Source of the DNA: Crocodylus rhombifer
Lineage: Eukaryota; Chordata; Crocodylia; Crocodylidae
Direction: 5' to 3'
Assembly: GCA_038503035.1 (NCBI GenBank)
Contig: JAVSML010018993.1
Location: 1-64,000 of the forward strand
DNA length: 64,000 bases
Position 1 is the first letter of the stretch, and every line of letters begins with the position of its first letter. Position numbers and translations under genes: made by a program. Below the pieces are notes generated by a model. The model worked only from the letters and a program-made list of their open reading frames with translations. It was not told where the DNA came from and did no database searches. Shown here piece by piece: positions 13,201 to 22,800 of this stretch.

Positions 13201-16200
13201 TTGCGCTCCAGTGATTAACTAGCAGCCCCGATTACTCCAATTCAGTAAGCTGCCGTGAGTGCTGTCAGCACGAGTTCTTCACCAGCTTAAAGTGCAGTCA
13301 GTGTGAAAAGGCAGAGGGTAAAAACAGCCCCTCCTGACTTAGCTCCCTGTGAGTTCTCAACCAGCGCTGCTGGCTTTAAAGACAAAAAGCAGGGGTTTTG
13401 TTGCATCTTATTCCTACTTTGCAAGAGAAATTCATAGACAGGCCTGCCAACTAATACCCCACTGCAAAACCCTGGTGGTGACAGATGATACAGGAACTAA
13501 TTTATATGTATACAATCTAGTTGGTCTATAAGGTGCACATCTACCCAGCCTTCTGCCTGATGTCAGACTAACATGGCTACCTATGTCTCTCTGATACCTG
13601 GAGCCAGAAGACTCCATCATGGCTCTGTTCGATGAGAAAACTCATGTTTTTATGTGAAAACCAAGCACATTTGATCTGTGGTTTTTCTGAGTCACTTTTT
13701 GGAACAGAGCAGAAACATATTGGACTCTCATTTAGGTAACACTGGTGTCTTTGTTTGGCCAGCAACGCCTCTGACCCGTGAGGTTACAGCATCTAAGTCA
13801 ATAATAAAGCGTATTTTATAATGCATCCCCTGTCCTTACATTAAACTGTAGTGAGAGTCTGGAAATAAGGGGCAGATGAAAGAAGCAGAATAGGCACTGG
13901 TTTTGGAACAGCTACAAGGCACAGGGACTTCCTGAAGGTTTTAAAAACTGGGGGGTTTTAAAATCCAAACTAATCTTGAGCTTTTAAAATTATCTGGTTT
14001 GGTTCAGGTGCCAGGGATAATGGGCAGTGGGGAAAATACAAGTATTTGGGCCTTTTGTATGAACTGGTTCTCAAAACCAACTATCAAAGAGAGACTGTCT
14101 GTGGGCAGAGACTCAGTGTTTGAGGTTCTTAAAGCCCAGTGCCAAAGGAAACATTGTTGTGATTTGTTTTGACATTGTAATGAAAGAGGCATTTTTTTAA
14201 AGCATATCCCTGCAACGTTCACCTTCCACATCTCTCACAATCCAGCCAGGGCTTGAAGACATAGAAATGAAATGGGCTGGAAACAACAGCAAAGTTTCCC
14301 GGTCTGTTTACAATGCTGCAGCAGAGTGAAGTAGCCAGATAAACAACCTGCCTGAATCATAAAAGGGAAATGATAGACGCTGAATTCTCTCGTAATAATC
14401 CACATTGTGGTTAGCAGCATAGCTAAAGCAAGTGGTCATATTTAAATGACAGTATTTAAATGACAGTGGATCTGGCACCGTTGCTTTAAAACCTGCCTTA
14501 ACCTAAGGCTTTCTAGATGACGAGGCATTTTCATTCTGGTCCCAAAAGGCAGTCCCAGAGCTGCATGGCCATGGCAGCGACTGGAATCCCCTGGCCAAGC
14601 AGTGAGCGCCCGCCAGCAGCATCAATCACTGGTTCTTAGCCATTAACAAGGGTTGAGCAAAGAAAACCCCACTCCAATAAATGTCATTTAGAAGCCTTGT
14701 ACCCAGAGGTTTCTGGGCAGGCTGCACACCCCTCAGCACTCCAGCTAATCGCAGTGCTGGCAACTAGAATGTAGTTAATTTCAACGTCTGGAATTAGAAT
14801 GAGGCAGAATCATACATGAGCTCTCAGAAAGCATTACCAAGAATACTTCAAACAGACCAACCTTTTGAAAAGAGCATGAGAAGGTGCCCAAGTCATGAGA
14901 GTGTTTTGTTACATCCCAGTAGTCAACAGTGTTAGGATTGTTACACACTCATTAGTCTTGTGCAGGAAAGAGACAACGAATCTTTAAGGCTGTAGGGCAG
15001 GAGAGTTGCGATACCTGTTGTGTGGCTGCCTAGGACATTTTCCAGGTACTTCTGCAGAGGCACTTGTGGGATTTCCATGGTTGGCCTCACAGAGCGAGTG
15101 AATGGAACAGCCCCCCTCAAAGGGAAACCCAGGAAGTTTTCTAACTCTTTGACAGCCACTTCTGGATCATCAACCTGATATTGGGGCAAGAGGGAGGGTT
15201 AGGTTGTAAATGGGTAAAAAACTTCCGACTGTTTGGTTCAGATGGGTCATTTGGGATGACCACGCGCTGAAGGCAAAACTAAGGCTACTTTAGTCTCCTT
15301 TGAGCACCTGTTCTTTCCATGCGTCTTATCTGGAGCCCTGTAAGCCCTTCCCCTGGAAGACAAAAAGGCTTTGCACTGCAAATACAGGCTGGGACGTGTG
15401 TGAATGCCCCCAGAGAGGGCCAGAGGGAAGCAGAACTCAGTCCTTCCAGGGGTCCCATCCTGTCTCCACCTCCCTTCTCCTCAGCAAAACCCTCTTTCAC
15501 CCTATAAGCCAGTCAGCCCCCACGCAGCTTGCTTCCAAAGTGAGGTCAGTCTCCCAAGCCTCTGTTGGGCAAATTTTGTTCTTCTTTCCCAGGCGAGAAG
15601 CTGAGACACAGAGAAGATAACTGACATGCCCAAGGCTGTGCAGAGAGTTGGAGGCAGAGCTGGGAACAGAGCCTGAAAACTCAGACCCTGACAGCGACCC
15701 CTTGTTCAGCCCTTCAGCAACAGCGCTCACTTGTCAAACAAGACTATGGGCATGGGCAGCGTATGAAATACGGCAAGTCTGGCTAGGCTTGGGTAACCAT
15801 ATGCAGCCCATTCAGGTCAAACCCCCAGGTGGCTGTGCCAGTGCTGCTCTGTACCTTCAGCGTGCTCATGCCGAGCTGGGCTGCCGCTTTCAAGTTCTGG
15901 CCAATATCATCCAGGAAGATGGACTCATTTGGCTGGACACCCAAGCGCTCCAAGCACAACATGTAGATACGAGGGTCAGGCTTGCATATCCCTTCCCGAC
16001 AGGACTCGATTATCTACAACAACAACCATGTTGGAGGCGGTTCCACAAAAAGGCACCGCAATTCCTGTTCATGAACATCAGGGGAGTCGTACGAACAGAG
16101 GGCATGGGTAAGTCTGAGACTCCTGTGTAGCACAGTGAACAAGGGGCAGGGTGCTGGCAGGGCTGCGGTCGCTGTCATCCTTACAGGGTGGGAAGGAGCT

Positions 16201-19200
16201 GACCCAGGCAGCTGAGTGTTTTGCTGCCTCTTGCCTCAGCTGGGATGGTGCCAGACAGCACAGGTTGAGCAGCACCAGCCAGTTCTTGCTGGAGAGCCAT
16301 CAAGGAATACGGCTGTGAGAAGATACGGTGGATGGTCCTCTTTCCCCCAGATTCAGCGCTAAACCAGCAGCTCACGTACTGCTGTCAGAGGAGATGCAAA
16401 GTACAGTCCTGACTGTGACACTTATCAGCCATCCCAGTGGTAGAGACCTTAAGCCCAGGGTTTCTGACCCCCTTCTAATCTAGAAAACATTTGTCTCCAT
16501 CAATTCCCACTCTGCTTAGAATTGGATGCAATATTAGCTTATTGCTTAGAGACTACATTGATAGGCACTGCAGAAAGAGAGCTAAGGCATACGTTCTCCT
16601 TCACTTCCTGTCCTATATATTAGTATTGTCATGTTGCCGGAAGCTGTTATACAGCAACCGCATTCCACAGGTGATGACATTTCATTACAGGGTATGTTCT
16701 GTGTACAGGATATGGAGTTATTTCTGTGCTCTGAAACTGTGTGGAAGAAAAGGCATGATAGAAACAGAATACAGCATTAGAATATGGTATTTTAAGAGGC
16801 CAGTTTCACTATGAAAACTGAACAGAAAATAATCCCTGTGTTAACAAGGTGACTTTTTTCCACACATGCTTTTTTCCCCCCTGCCTCATTAAGGCTATAA
16901 AACAAGGCCAAATCATGAGCAAACTTTTAGCGGTCTGATGGCATATATAGCAAAAGAGGACCGTGTTCAAGGTTATGTCATTCAGAAGGGGCTGAACTGA
17001 AAGTACCTAAACTTTCCTCTTAATGTATTAGGAATAGAACTGAAAGAATAGGGCCACATCTAGAGTAAGTCAAATTGTTCATCTAACTGTAAAGCACTCA
17101 TGACTGCCCCGAGTAAACATGTGTGAACAAGGTATAACTTGTGGTTAAAACAAACGTAGGAAACAGTGAGTGCAAAGGTCCCTGCCGAGCCTGGAATGTG
17201 CTGAAAGTTCAGACAGATTTAAAATGACAAGCCAGCAAAAACCTGATTATTGATTTATGTCTAAAAAAGACAAGCCACAAGACAGCTAAAATGATTGTGA
17301 AGCCAAGTGGTTGACTGAGAGTCAACGACAAGGAAGGCTCTCCTGCCTAGAGTATTTGAGGAGCAAATGTTCTACCAGCCAGCGCATGGTGGAGGAAAGG
17401 TCACTTACTTCATACACAATAGCTGTAATTCAGGAGCATCCAATAGCTCAGACCTCACAATGCTGCCCACAGCCCAGCACAGTGCCTGCATTAGCTTACC
17501 CCGCAAAGGAGAGCACATTCACCTAGGATTGATCTATACCTCTTCATGAGTCCACGCCAGGGCCAGGCATCCTACCTGCCTAGACCACATCTTAAGATTC
17601 AGGGACACACAGCAGCAACCTCCAATGGGGAAAAAAACCCACATGCAAAAGTCCAGCGTGCTGACTCCCCACAGCCATTCAGCTCTTGCACTAAGGGCAG
17701 AGGCTTGCTCTGGTGCCTGTAGCCACAACGGCCTTTTCTCTCCCCTGGGAAGATGCCAGCTGGCCGGCTGTGGGACACCACACCAGGCACAGCCTGTATA
17801 CCATTTGCAACGTGCTTTCAGATCTACTGAGGTAGAGAGTGCTTCAGAAGGGTAAAAGTGCTAATTATAGAATTTTTCATCTCCTGAGCCTCTTGCACAG
17901 TACCCCAGCATGATACATAGGCAGAAGTGTGTCTGCACAGTATGCTGGCACTTTGCGATGACCCACTAAAAACATAGGTGCCCGCTACTCACTAAAACCC
18001 ACTCGGTGGGTCTGCTACAAGAGCTGTGCCTTAAAGGACATACCCAACATGTCGCACTAGTGCACGAGGTATTGCTGTTACCACTGTTGTTAGCTTGGGA
18101 CCTGCCTCTTGAGTATTGCGACGGGTGCTTTTCATACACTGGACAGATATCTGAGCACATTTGGGCTTACCACATCAAACTGCTTTCGGTCGAGGGGCAA
18201 GAAGCTCGCCCCACTGTGCAGGTAGAAGTTGTTGCTTAGAACGGCTGTCTTAAGGCCTTCTGCCCGGATACACCGTATTGCTTCGGTCATCACGGGGAGC
18301 TGTTCTGACATCTCTTTGCTGGTGAGGTCAGAGAGAAAGGAGTCCACCGGAACCGGGGAGTTTGTCTGAGGAGCAAGAAACACCCCCCCCACCAAATGCT
18401 CATCAGCCTCTTTAGAGAGAAAATAAAACTTTATGCATCACCCGGAGAAATGGACCGGCTGACCCTTGCCTCTCCCTGTAACGGAGGCCGTCAGCCTAGC
18501 TCACCGGCTACACTGTTCGTAACAAGGTGCCCTAGAGCTTCTGCGTTGACTAGTTCTACAGGGGGAAGGTGCTGGAGTTCAGGGATGACACTAGGAAGGG
18601 AAACAACTCGCAACTCCTTTATTTATCACGCAGGCCCTTGCCATGGCATCGGATGAACCCACCCGGTTACATGTCAGCCGTCAGAATGGCAACCATCATT
18701 TTACACTCAGCTGCCTGGCCGAGAAGAGGAGTGTGACATCGCTTTGAGCTCCAGCTACAGCCCAACGCGCTCTGCCGAGAATAGAAATCCTCTGCTGGGG
18801 ATCCCGCTGCATCCGCGACAGCGGCCTCTCTCTCCTCTCTCCGCGCCGACCCTCTGGCAGAGGCAGGCACTGTTCCTCCACCGGCCCTCTCCTGACACGA
18901 GGGGTGGGAAAACGCGAGCGCCGAAGCCAGGGAGGCAGAAGCAGATGAAAGCAGCAGTGTGAAGCCTGGATCGGCAGGCGGGTCCATGCCACCTCCTGCG
19001 GAAGCAGGTTTAGGAGCCCGTGGAGCAGAGAGGAGGGCACAGCAGGGCTCTTTCCTGAGTGCTACAGCTTCTCTAGGGTTTATGGAGGCCTGAGAGAGGT
19101 GTTAAGAGCCGGGAAGCAGGGCAGCAGGCTTACGATCTCGAAGCACTGCTGCGCGAACGCTTGCACGAACTCCGCCGCCGTCAGCTCCCCCCTCACGTAC

Positions 19201-19571
19201 TTCATCCAGGGCCGGTCGTCCCCGCCGCAGATCAGAGCGCGCTGCACCGTGCCGGGGGGGACGCGGTTCCACACCTCCCAGTCTGCGCGGGACACGACGG
19301 CGCGACGAAGAGGTCACGTTTACGCCCCAAACCCGTCCCCGTCTAGCCCGTCTCCTCCCAGGAGCGCATCTCAACCCTGCTGGAGACCGGCCGCCCCAGG
19401 AGGGGTGGGATGACGGTGGCAGGTTACTCTCAGGATAGGGGCCGGGCACTCACCTCGGGCCCGCGCGTAGGGGGAGGGCAGCAGCACGCCGCCCATGTCG
19501 AAGACCACGGCTCGGCAGAGCCGGGCGGCCCGGCGCGGCACCCAGGCCTGCAACAGCCAGCGGAAGCCCAT
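1905..19571 (-). CDS. ACAD10: ACAD10, acyl-CoA dehydrogenase family member 10 (20 coding exons, complete)
   Basis: I joined 20 exons, all with GT-AG borders and consistent phases, into 3087 bases coding for 1028 residues; the human protein is about 1059. Domain order is a presequence, HAD-like hydrolase (about 20-240), APH/choline-kinase-like kinase (about 261-550), a variable linker (about 549-675) and acyl-CoA dehydrogenase (about 640-1028). The start at 19571 has G at -3 and G at +4. The first 24 residues are Arg-rich with no acidic residue, which fits mitochondrial import. The family acts in mitochondrial breakdown of unusual acyl-CoAs: 2-methyl-branched substrates have been described, and more recently 4-hydroxy acids, with the kinase domain preparing the substrate for the dehydrogenase. 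The gene is head-to-head with BRAP and upstream of ALDH2 in the same direction, as in human. I see no frameshift or internal stop. Exon coordinates are in the four block entries. Confidence 0.97.
4565..4670 (-). repeat. MIR-like SINE remnant
   Basis: Within ACAD10 intron 16 the plus strand reads like the reverse complement of the MIR core: 'aaaggcacagagaagtcac' followed by 'gatttgcccacgtggagtcag'. The copy is old and incomplete. MIR elements occur throughout amniotes. Confidence 0.5.
7698..8077 (-). CDS. ACAD10: ACAD10 exon 12: interdomain linker and start of ACAD domain (residues 549-675)
   Basis: At 380 bases this is the largest ACAD10 exon. It begins in a Ser/Ala-rich stretch, passes through the conserved DLAWDF-x-x-KEGFRVF segment that closes the kinase domain, then a low-conservation Ser/Pro-rich linker. 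It ends in a helical segment ([16 protein letters not shown]) that opens the acyl-CoA dehydrogenase N-terminal domain. Both splice sites are clear on the minus strand, and phase enters at 1 and leaves at 0. Confidence 0.93.
8854..12559 (-). CDS. ACAD10: ACAD10 exons 6-11: APH-like kinase domain (residues 261-549)
   Basis: Exons are 12418-12559, 12265-12333, 11664-11845, 10736-10886, 9390-9535 and 8854-9027. The nucleotide-binding start is visible as [10 protein letters not shown] followed by LVLRKKPPG, with Lys290/Lys291 as the likely ATP-contacting lysines. The catalytic loop is VHGDFRLDNL with Asp440 and Asn445, and the metal-binding motif is VLDWE with Asp460. These three motifs are those of aminoglycoside-phosphotransferase/choline-kinase folds, so the domain looks catalytically complete. 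In ACAD10/ACAD11 proteins this kinase is thought to phosphorylate the hydroxyl of a hydroxyacyl-CoA before the dehydrogenase domain acts. Confidence 0.95.
12560..15014 (-). other. ACAD10: ACAD10 intron 5 (2.45 kb)
   Basis: The intron separates the end of the HAD domain from the kinase domain and is the longest in the gene. Apart from the interspersed repeat near 13.47 kb and a short duplicated 'atttaaatgacagt' around 14441-14467, I see no gene, RNA or conserved element. GC content falls sharply from the exon-rich left part to the AT-rich 13.3-14.9 kb part. Confidence 0.6.
13470..13605 (+). repeat. Interspersed sauropsid repeat, type with 'ttggtctataaggtgcacatc'-like core
   Basis: The segment carries 'agttggtctataaggtgcac' and then 'cagactaacatggctacc', a pair of phrases that recurs in reptile genomes in this order and spacing. 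A related copy lies at 21579-21665 in the opposite orientation. I believe it is a retroelement tail, perhaps Penelope-like, but I cannot assign the class with confidence. Confidence 0.5.
15015..19571 (-). CDS. ACAD10: ACAD10 exons 1-5: presequence and HAD-like domain (residues 1-261)
   Basis: Exons are 19454-19571, 19134-19282, 18171-18365, 15855-16013 and 15015-15174. Residues 1-24 form the basic presequence. HAD motif I reads FDMGGVL with the nucleophile Asp25, but the second acid of the usual DxD is Gly27. Motif II is LSNN (Ser133), motif III is the Lys165 in GICKPDP, and motif IV is FLDD (Asp189-Asp190). As I recall, human ACAD10 has the same DMGG motif, so the loss of the second acid is ancestral to the family and not damage in this copy. 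The domain most resembles the N-terminal phosphatase of soluble epoxide hydrolase. Whether it is catalytic cannot be told from sequence. Confidence 0.95.
15590..15690 (-). repeat. MIR-like SINE remnant
   Basis: In ACAD10 intron 4, the plus strand reads 'gctgagacacagagaagata', then 'catgcccaaggctgtgcag' and a 'gaggcagagctgggaac' motif. This is the reverse complement of the MIR core in the right order and spacing. It is one of the clearest MIR copies here. Confidence 0.6.
16014..18170 (-). other. ACAD10: ACAD10 intron 3 (2.16 kb)
   Basis: This interval lies between HAD motif II (exon 3) and motifs III/IV (exon 4). I find no coding exon, RNA gene or recognisable transposon in it. The splice junctions at both ends are unambiguous on the minus strand. 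Confidence 0.6.
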
Positions 19572-19603
19572 GCCGCGGCCTACCCGTCACCGAGGCAACC
19601 GCG

Positions 19604-19616
19604 TGACCTTTGCCCC
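19604..19616 (-). promoter_or_regulatory. DR1-type nuclear receptor element near the ACAD10 start
   Basis: On the minus strand this reads GGGGCA-A-AGGTCA: two half-sites in direct repeat with a one-base spacer, the pattern bound by PPAR/RXR and HNF4. One half-site matches the consensus exactly and the other has one difference. It lies 33-45 bases upstream of the ACAD10 ATG. Binding is inferred, not shown. Confidence 0.45.
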
Positions 19617-19652
19617 TGCCGGCGACTCGCGCGAGAGCACGCCGCCGCCGGC

Positions 19653-19660
19653 TCACGTGA
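19653..19660. promoter_or_regulatory. Palindromic E-box TCACGTGA
   Basis: The octamer TCACGTGA is a full USF/TFE-type E-box and sits near the middle of the divergent promoter. Such sites are common in shared housekeeping promoters. The site is seen in the sequence; its use is inferred. Confidence 0.5.
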
Positions 19661-19710
19661 CCAGGTACGGTTTCCCGCCCACCCACGCCCCGCGCCTGCG
19701 CGACCTCCCG

Positions 19711-19730
19711 GGGTCAGGGGTCAGAGGTCT
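19711..19730 (+). promoter_or_regulatory. Triple half-site array with one-base spacers (DR1 plus extra half-site)
   Basis: The plus strand reads GGGTCA, G, GGGTCA, G, AGGTCT. The first two units form a perfect RGGTCA-N-RGGTCA DR1, and the third adds a half-site with one mismatch in the same register. DR1 elements bind PPAR/RXR, HNF4 and COUP-TF. The array is 83-102 bases upstream of the BRAP ATG and 140-159 bases upstream of the ACAD10 ATG. Confidence 0.5.
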
Positions 19731-19812
19731 CCGAGGCGGAAGCGGTTCATAATAGCCGCCGCCGCCACTGTGCCTCGGCCGGTGCCGCTGGGGCCCGGCG
19801 TTCCGGGGCCTT

Positions 19813-22800
19813 ATGAGCGTGCCGCTGGTGGTGATCCGGCTGGAGCTGGCCGAGCACTCGGCGCCGCCCGCCGCCTTCGCCTACAGCGCGGCCGGTGCGT
19901 GCGGGGCTGGGTCGGGGCCTCCTCCCTTGGGGGCCGAGGGGCGCATTGCCCGCTCAGGGGCTGGCGGGGGGGTCTCCCCTGTGCTGGGCTCTGCTGTGGT
20001 GGGGCGGCTCTAGGCGGTTTCTGGGCGTCCCTGGTTGCTGCCTCTGCGCTCCCAGTCTCATTTCATAAACACTAGACAGGGCTGGAAGGGACTTCCGAAG
20101 ATCATCGAGTCCAGCCCCCTGTGTCAAGGCAAGCCCACCACGTGCCCCTGGGTGGGAGCCCTGTAAGCTCACTCAGCACTTGACCCCCACAAAACCGGAG
20201 CTGATCTGCGGAGAAGCTGGTGGGAGCAGCTGCCCCATCTCTGCAGCTGTAGTGGGTCCCCTGTCCTGTGCCCACCTCTGCCACAACGGGTGGGACGGGC
20301 AAGGCCGGGCCCATTCCCTTGAGGGGGGATGTGTTTCATACGTGTGAGATATCAGCTTCCCAGCCTTGTCTCTCTGCGTGCGCGTTCTGCCTGCCCCGCA
20401 CGAAGACCTCTGCTGCGTTCAGTTAGCACTGACCTCTTCAGATGCCGGATTCAAGCAGAATGCGATGAGGGCTTGTAAAGTGCCCGATGGCGAAGGGGAA
20501 GGCTGTCGGGGCGTAGCATTGACCGTCTAGACGAGAACGAGGGGTCATAACAGGAAGTGAGCAGGCAGCCAGCTTGGAAGGAACGCGAGGATGTTGTTTT
20601 TTGCTCAGTGGGTTATTAACGGGTGGGACTCTTGCTGGCAGAGGTGGCGGAAACTGAGAGTTTGGCTAGATTCATGAAGGGATGGGACGTGCTCTTGGAG
20701 GAAAGCGGCATCTGTTGTTGCTGTTTAGCTTGGGGAGCGAGGGGCATGGGCCCTGAATCAAAGCTTCCCAGACATGAAATGCTGGAGGCTGCAAGTGGGA
20801 AAAGTAGTAGGGGGGGGAAAAAATCCCTGTTCAGATCCAGTTCATCACTGCCGTCTAGCGTCCATTGCTGCCACCGTGTGGCATGGGAGACGGGCAAGAT
20901 GGATCTAGGGTCTGACCCAGGAAATGGCAGTTCCAATGTTCTTGTGCTCCATCTAATATGTCTTTTTTGGTCTATGAAAGAGTAGATCTTTCTCTGACTA
21001 ACAGATGTCAGCTTAACATGGCTGGCTACCGTGCTCAAACCATTGTGTGCCAGATCGCAAGGGTTACATGTGTGGCAGCAAAACAAACTTTTTTTTTCCC
21101 TCCTCTGGCTGATAGTTTTACTCTGCGGAAGAAGGAATAAAAGCAGCTTAAAGAATTATTGTCATGACCTGGTAGAGACCTAATGGGTGTTATTAGGGAA
21201 GCCTGCTCTGCCCTCCTTCCACTGGAGTTGTTTGTTTCTCACTCCCAGTGGCATTGTTTAAATAGCTAATTGTTTTCCTCTTTAGCCACTCAAATGTCTG
21301 ATGAGGAAATCAAAGAAAAGTCGCTCGCTTCTGCTTCAGCCTGTTTAGAAGGAAAGGCGCTGGTGGAAAAAGCAGCAATTATTCACCAGCATATTGGCCG
21401 CAGAGAGATGACGGATATGATCATTGAGACGATACAGCTTGATCCAGGTAACCATTCTAAAACTTGAAAAAGGTGTTCCAGTAATCGGTCTGTAATGCCT
21501 GTAAGGTTTTTACTAGTCTAATATATGGGTATTCTCTTAAAAGTATTTTAAACTTGCTTGCAAGTTTCTTTGGGTAGATGTGATAATCATCTTTATTAGA
21601 CGTACTGAGTAGTTGGGAAAAAGTTCTTAGCAAGCTTTTGGGCACAGTCACCCTTCATCAGGCATAGGGAGTCTCTGCTGCTCATTTAAAATGGCTTTCT
21701 AAGCTGCTGACCTCCTGGTAAATGCAAATCCTGCCTTTAAGGACATGAGAAATGATGCCAGTAGAGTGTATAGACTCTCAGTTGTGCCACTGAGATGCTT
21801 TTTTTTTTTTACCCTACCCTTAAAATTGCACAGCATAGAAAGCTAACTGAAAACTAAGCACGAGGATTTTCTTGACTATATTGTTTGCTTTCATGTTAAG
21901 TGCAATAAAAAAAATAACTTGTAGTTGCTGAGTAACAAAGTAGCATACTGCAAAACTCAGCCTGGCACCCTTCAGAACTTATCTGACTAGTTTTGCAGCA
22001 CCCGTGACCCAGCCAAACGGTCTCTCAAACTGGTGCCTAAATATGCCTCAGTTGATTACTCAGTGTGAGGAGACCACTGTTTGGAAGCACATAACTTATT
22101 CTGTGCTTTACACGTCATAATTTGACTTTCTGAATAACTAAATCCTCTCTTGTACATAAGATTGCACTTAAAATGCAGTTGAAGTTTCTGATGTGTGGTT
22201 CAGTAATCTGAACGCTTTTGATTTGTAAAAGATGAGACAAAAGCTGCAATGGAAGGAAGAAAATCTGCAGAAGCTTCATCCATTGATGACACAAGTAAAC
22301 ATGACAGTCAGAGTAAAGAATGTGAGGCTGCTCCAGACTCGCCATCAAAACAACTTCCTGACCAGATTTCCTTCTTCAGTGGGAACCCATCAGTTGAAAT
22401 AGCTCATGGCATTATGCACCTGTACAAAACAAAGTAAGAATGTATTTGACTCATTATAGATCTAGTGGGAATAGCACCGTAGACTCCCTTCATCCAGAAG
22501 GGTGAGTCGGGAACGCTAGGGCTGTTGCTCCAGGATTGATGGAGCAATGATGCACAGGAAGCCTGGGGTATTGGCACCGTAGACAGTGTCTGGTGTAGTC
22601 TGACTTGCATAGCTGCTTTGATGGTAGTAACAGGCCCAGCCCTTTCAGCTGTGGGTGAGGATGTCTCGGAGAGTATGTAAGCAGTGGGAGTAAAAACACC
22701 AGTCGGAAGATGGCCCTAGAAAGATCAGGTGTGAGGGGACCCCACAGACAAAGATCTCCTTGTTCACATTCCCCTGGAATGTTAAAATGAATGCAAAGAT

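Larger units (their letters stand above)
19572..19812. promoter_or_regulatory. Bidirectional ACAD10/BRAP CpG-island promoter
   Basis: Only 241 bases separate the ACAD10 start (minus, 19571) from the BRAP start (plus, 19813). The interval and its flanks (about 19.13-20.0 kb) are CpG-rich and lack a TATA box. Visible candidate sites are a TCACGTGA E-box (19653-19660), an NRF1-like GCGCCTGCGC (19692-19701), nuclear-receptor direct repeats (19604-19616 and 19711-19730) and an ETS-type GCGGAAGCGG (about 19737-19745). The human genes are also head-to-head, so the arrangement is conserved. Both transcription starts must fall in this interval unless there are upstream untranslated exons. Confidence 0.85.
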
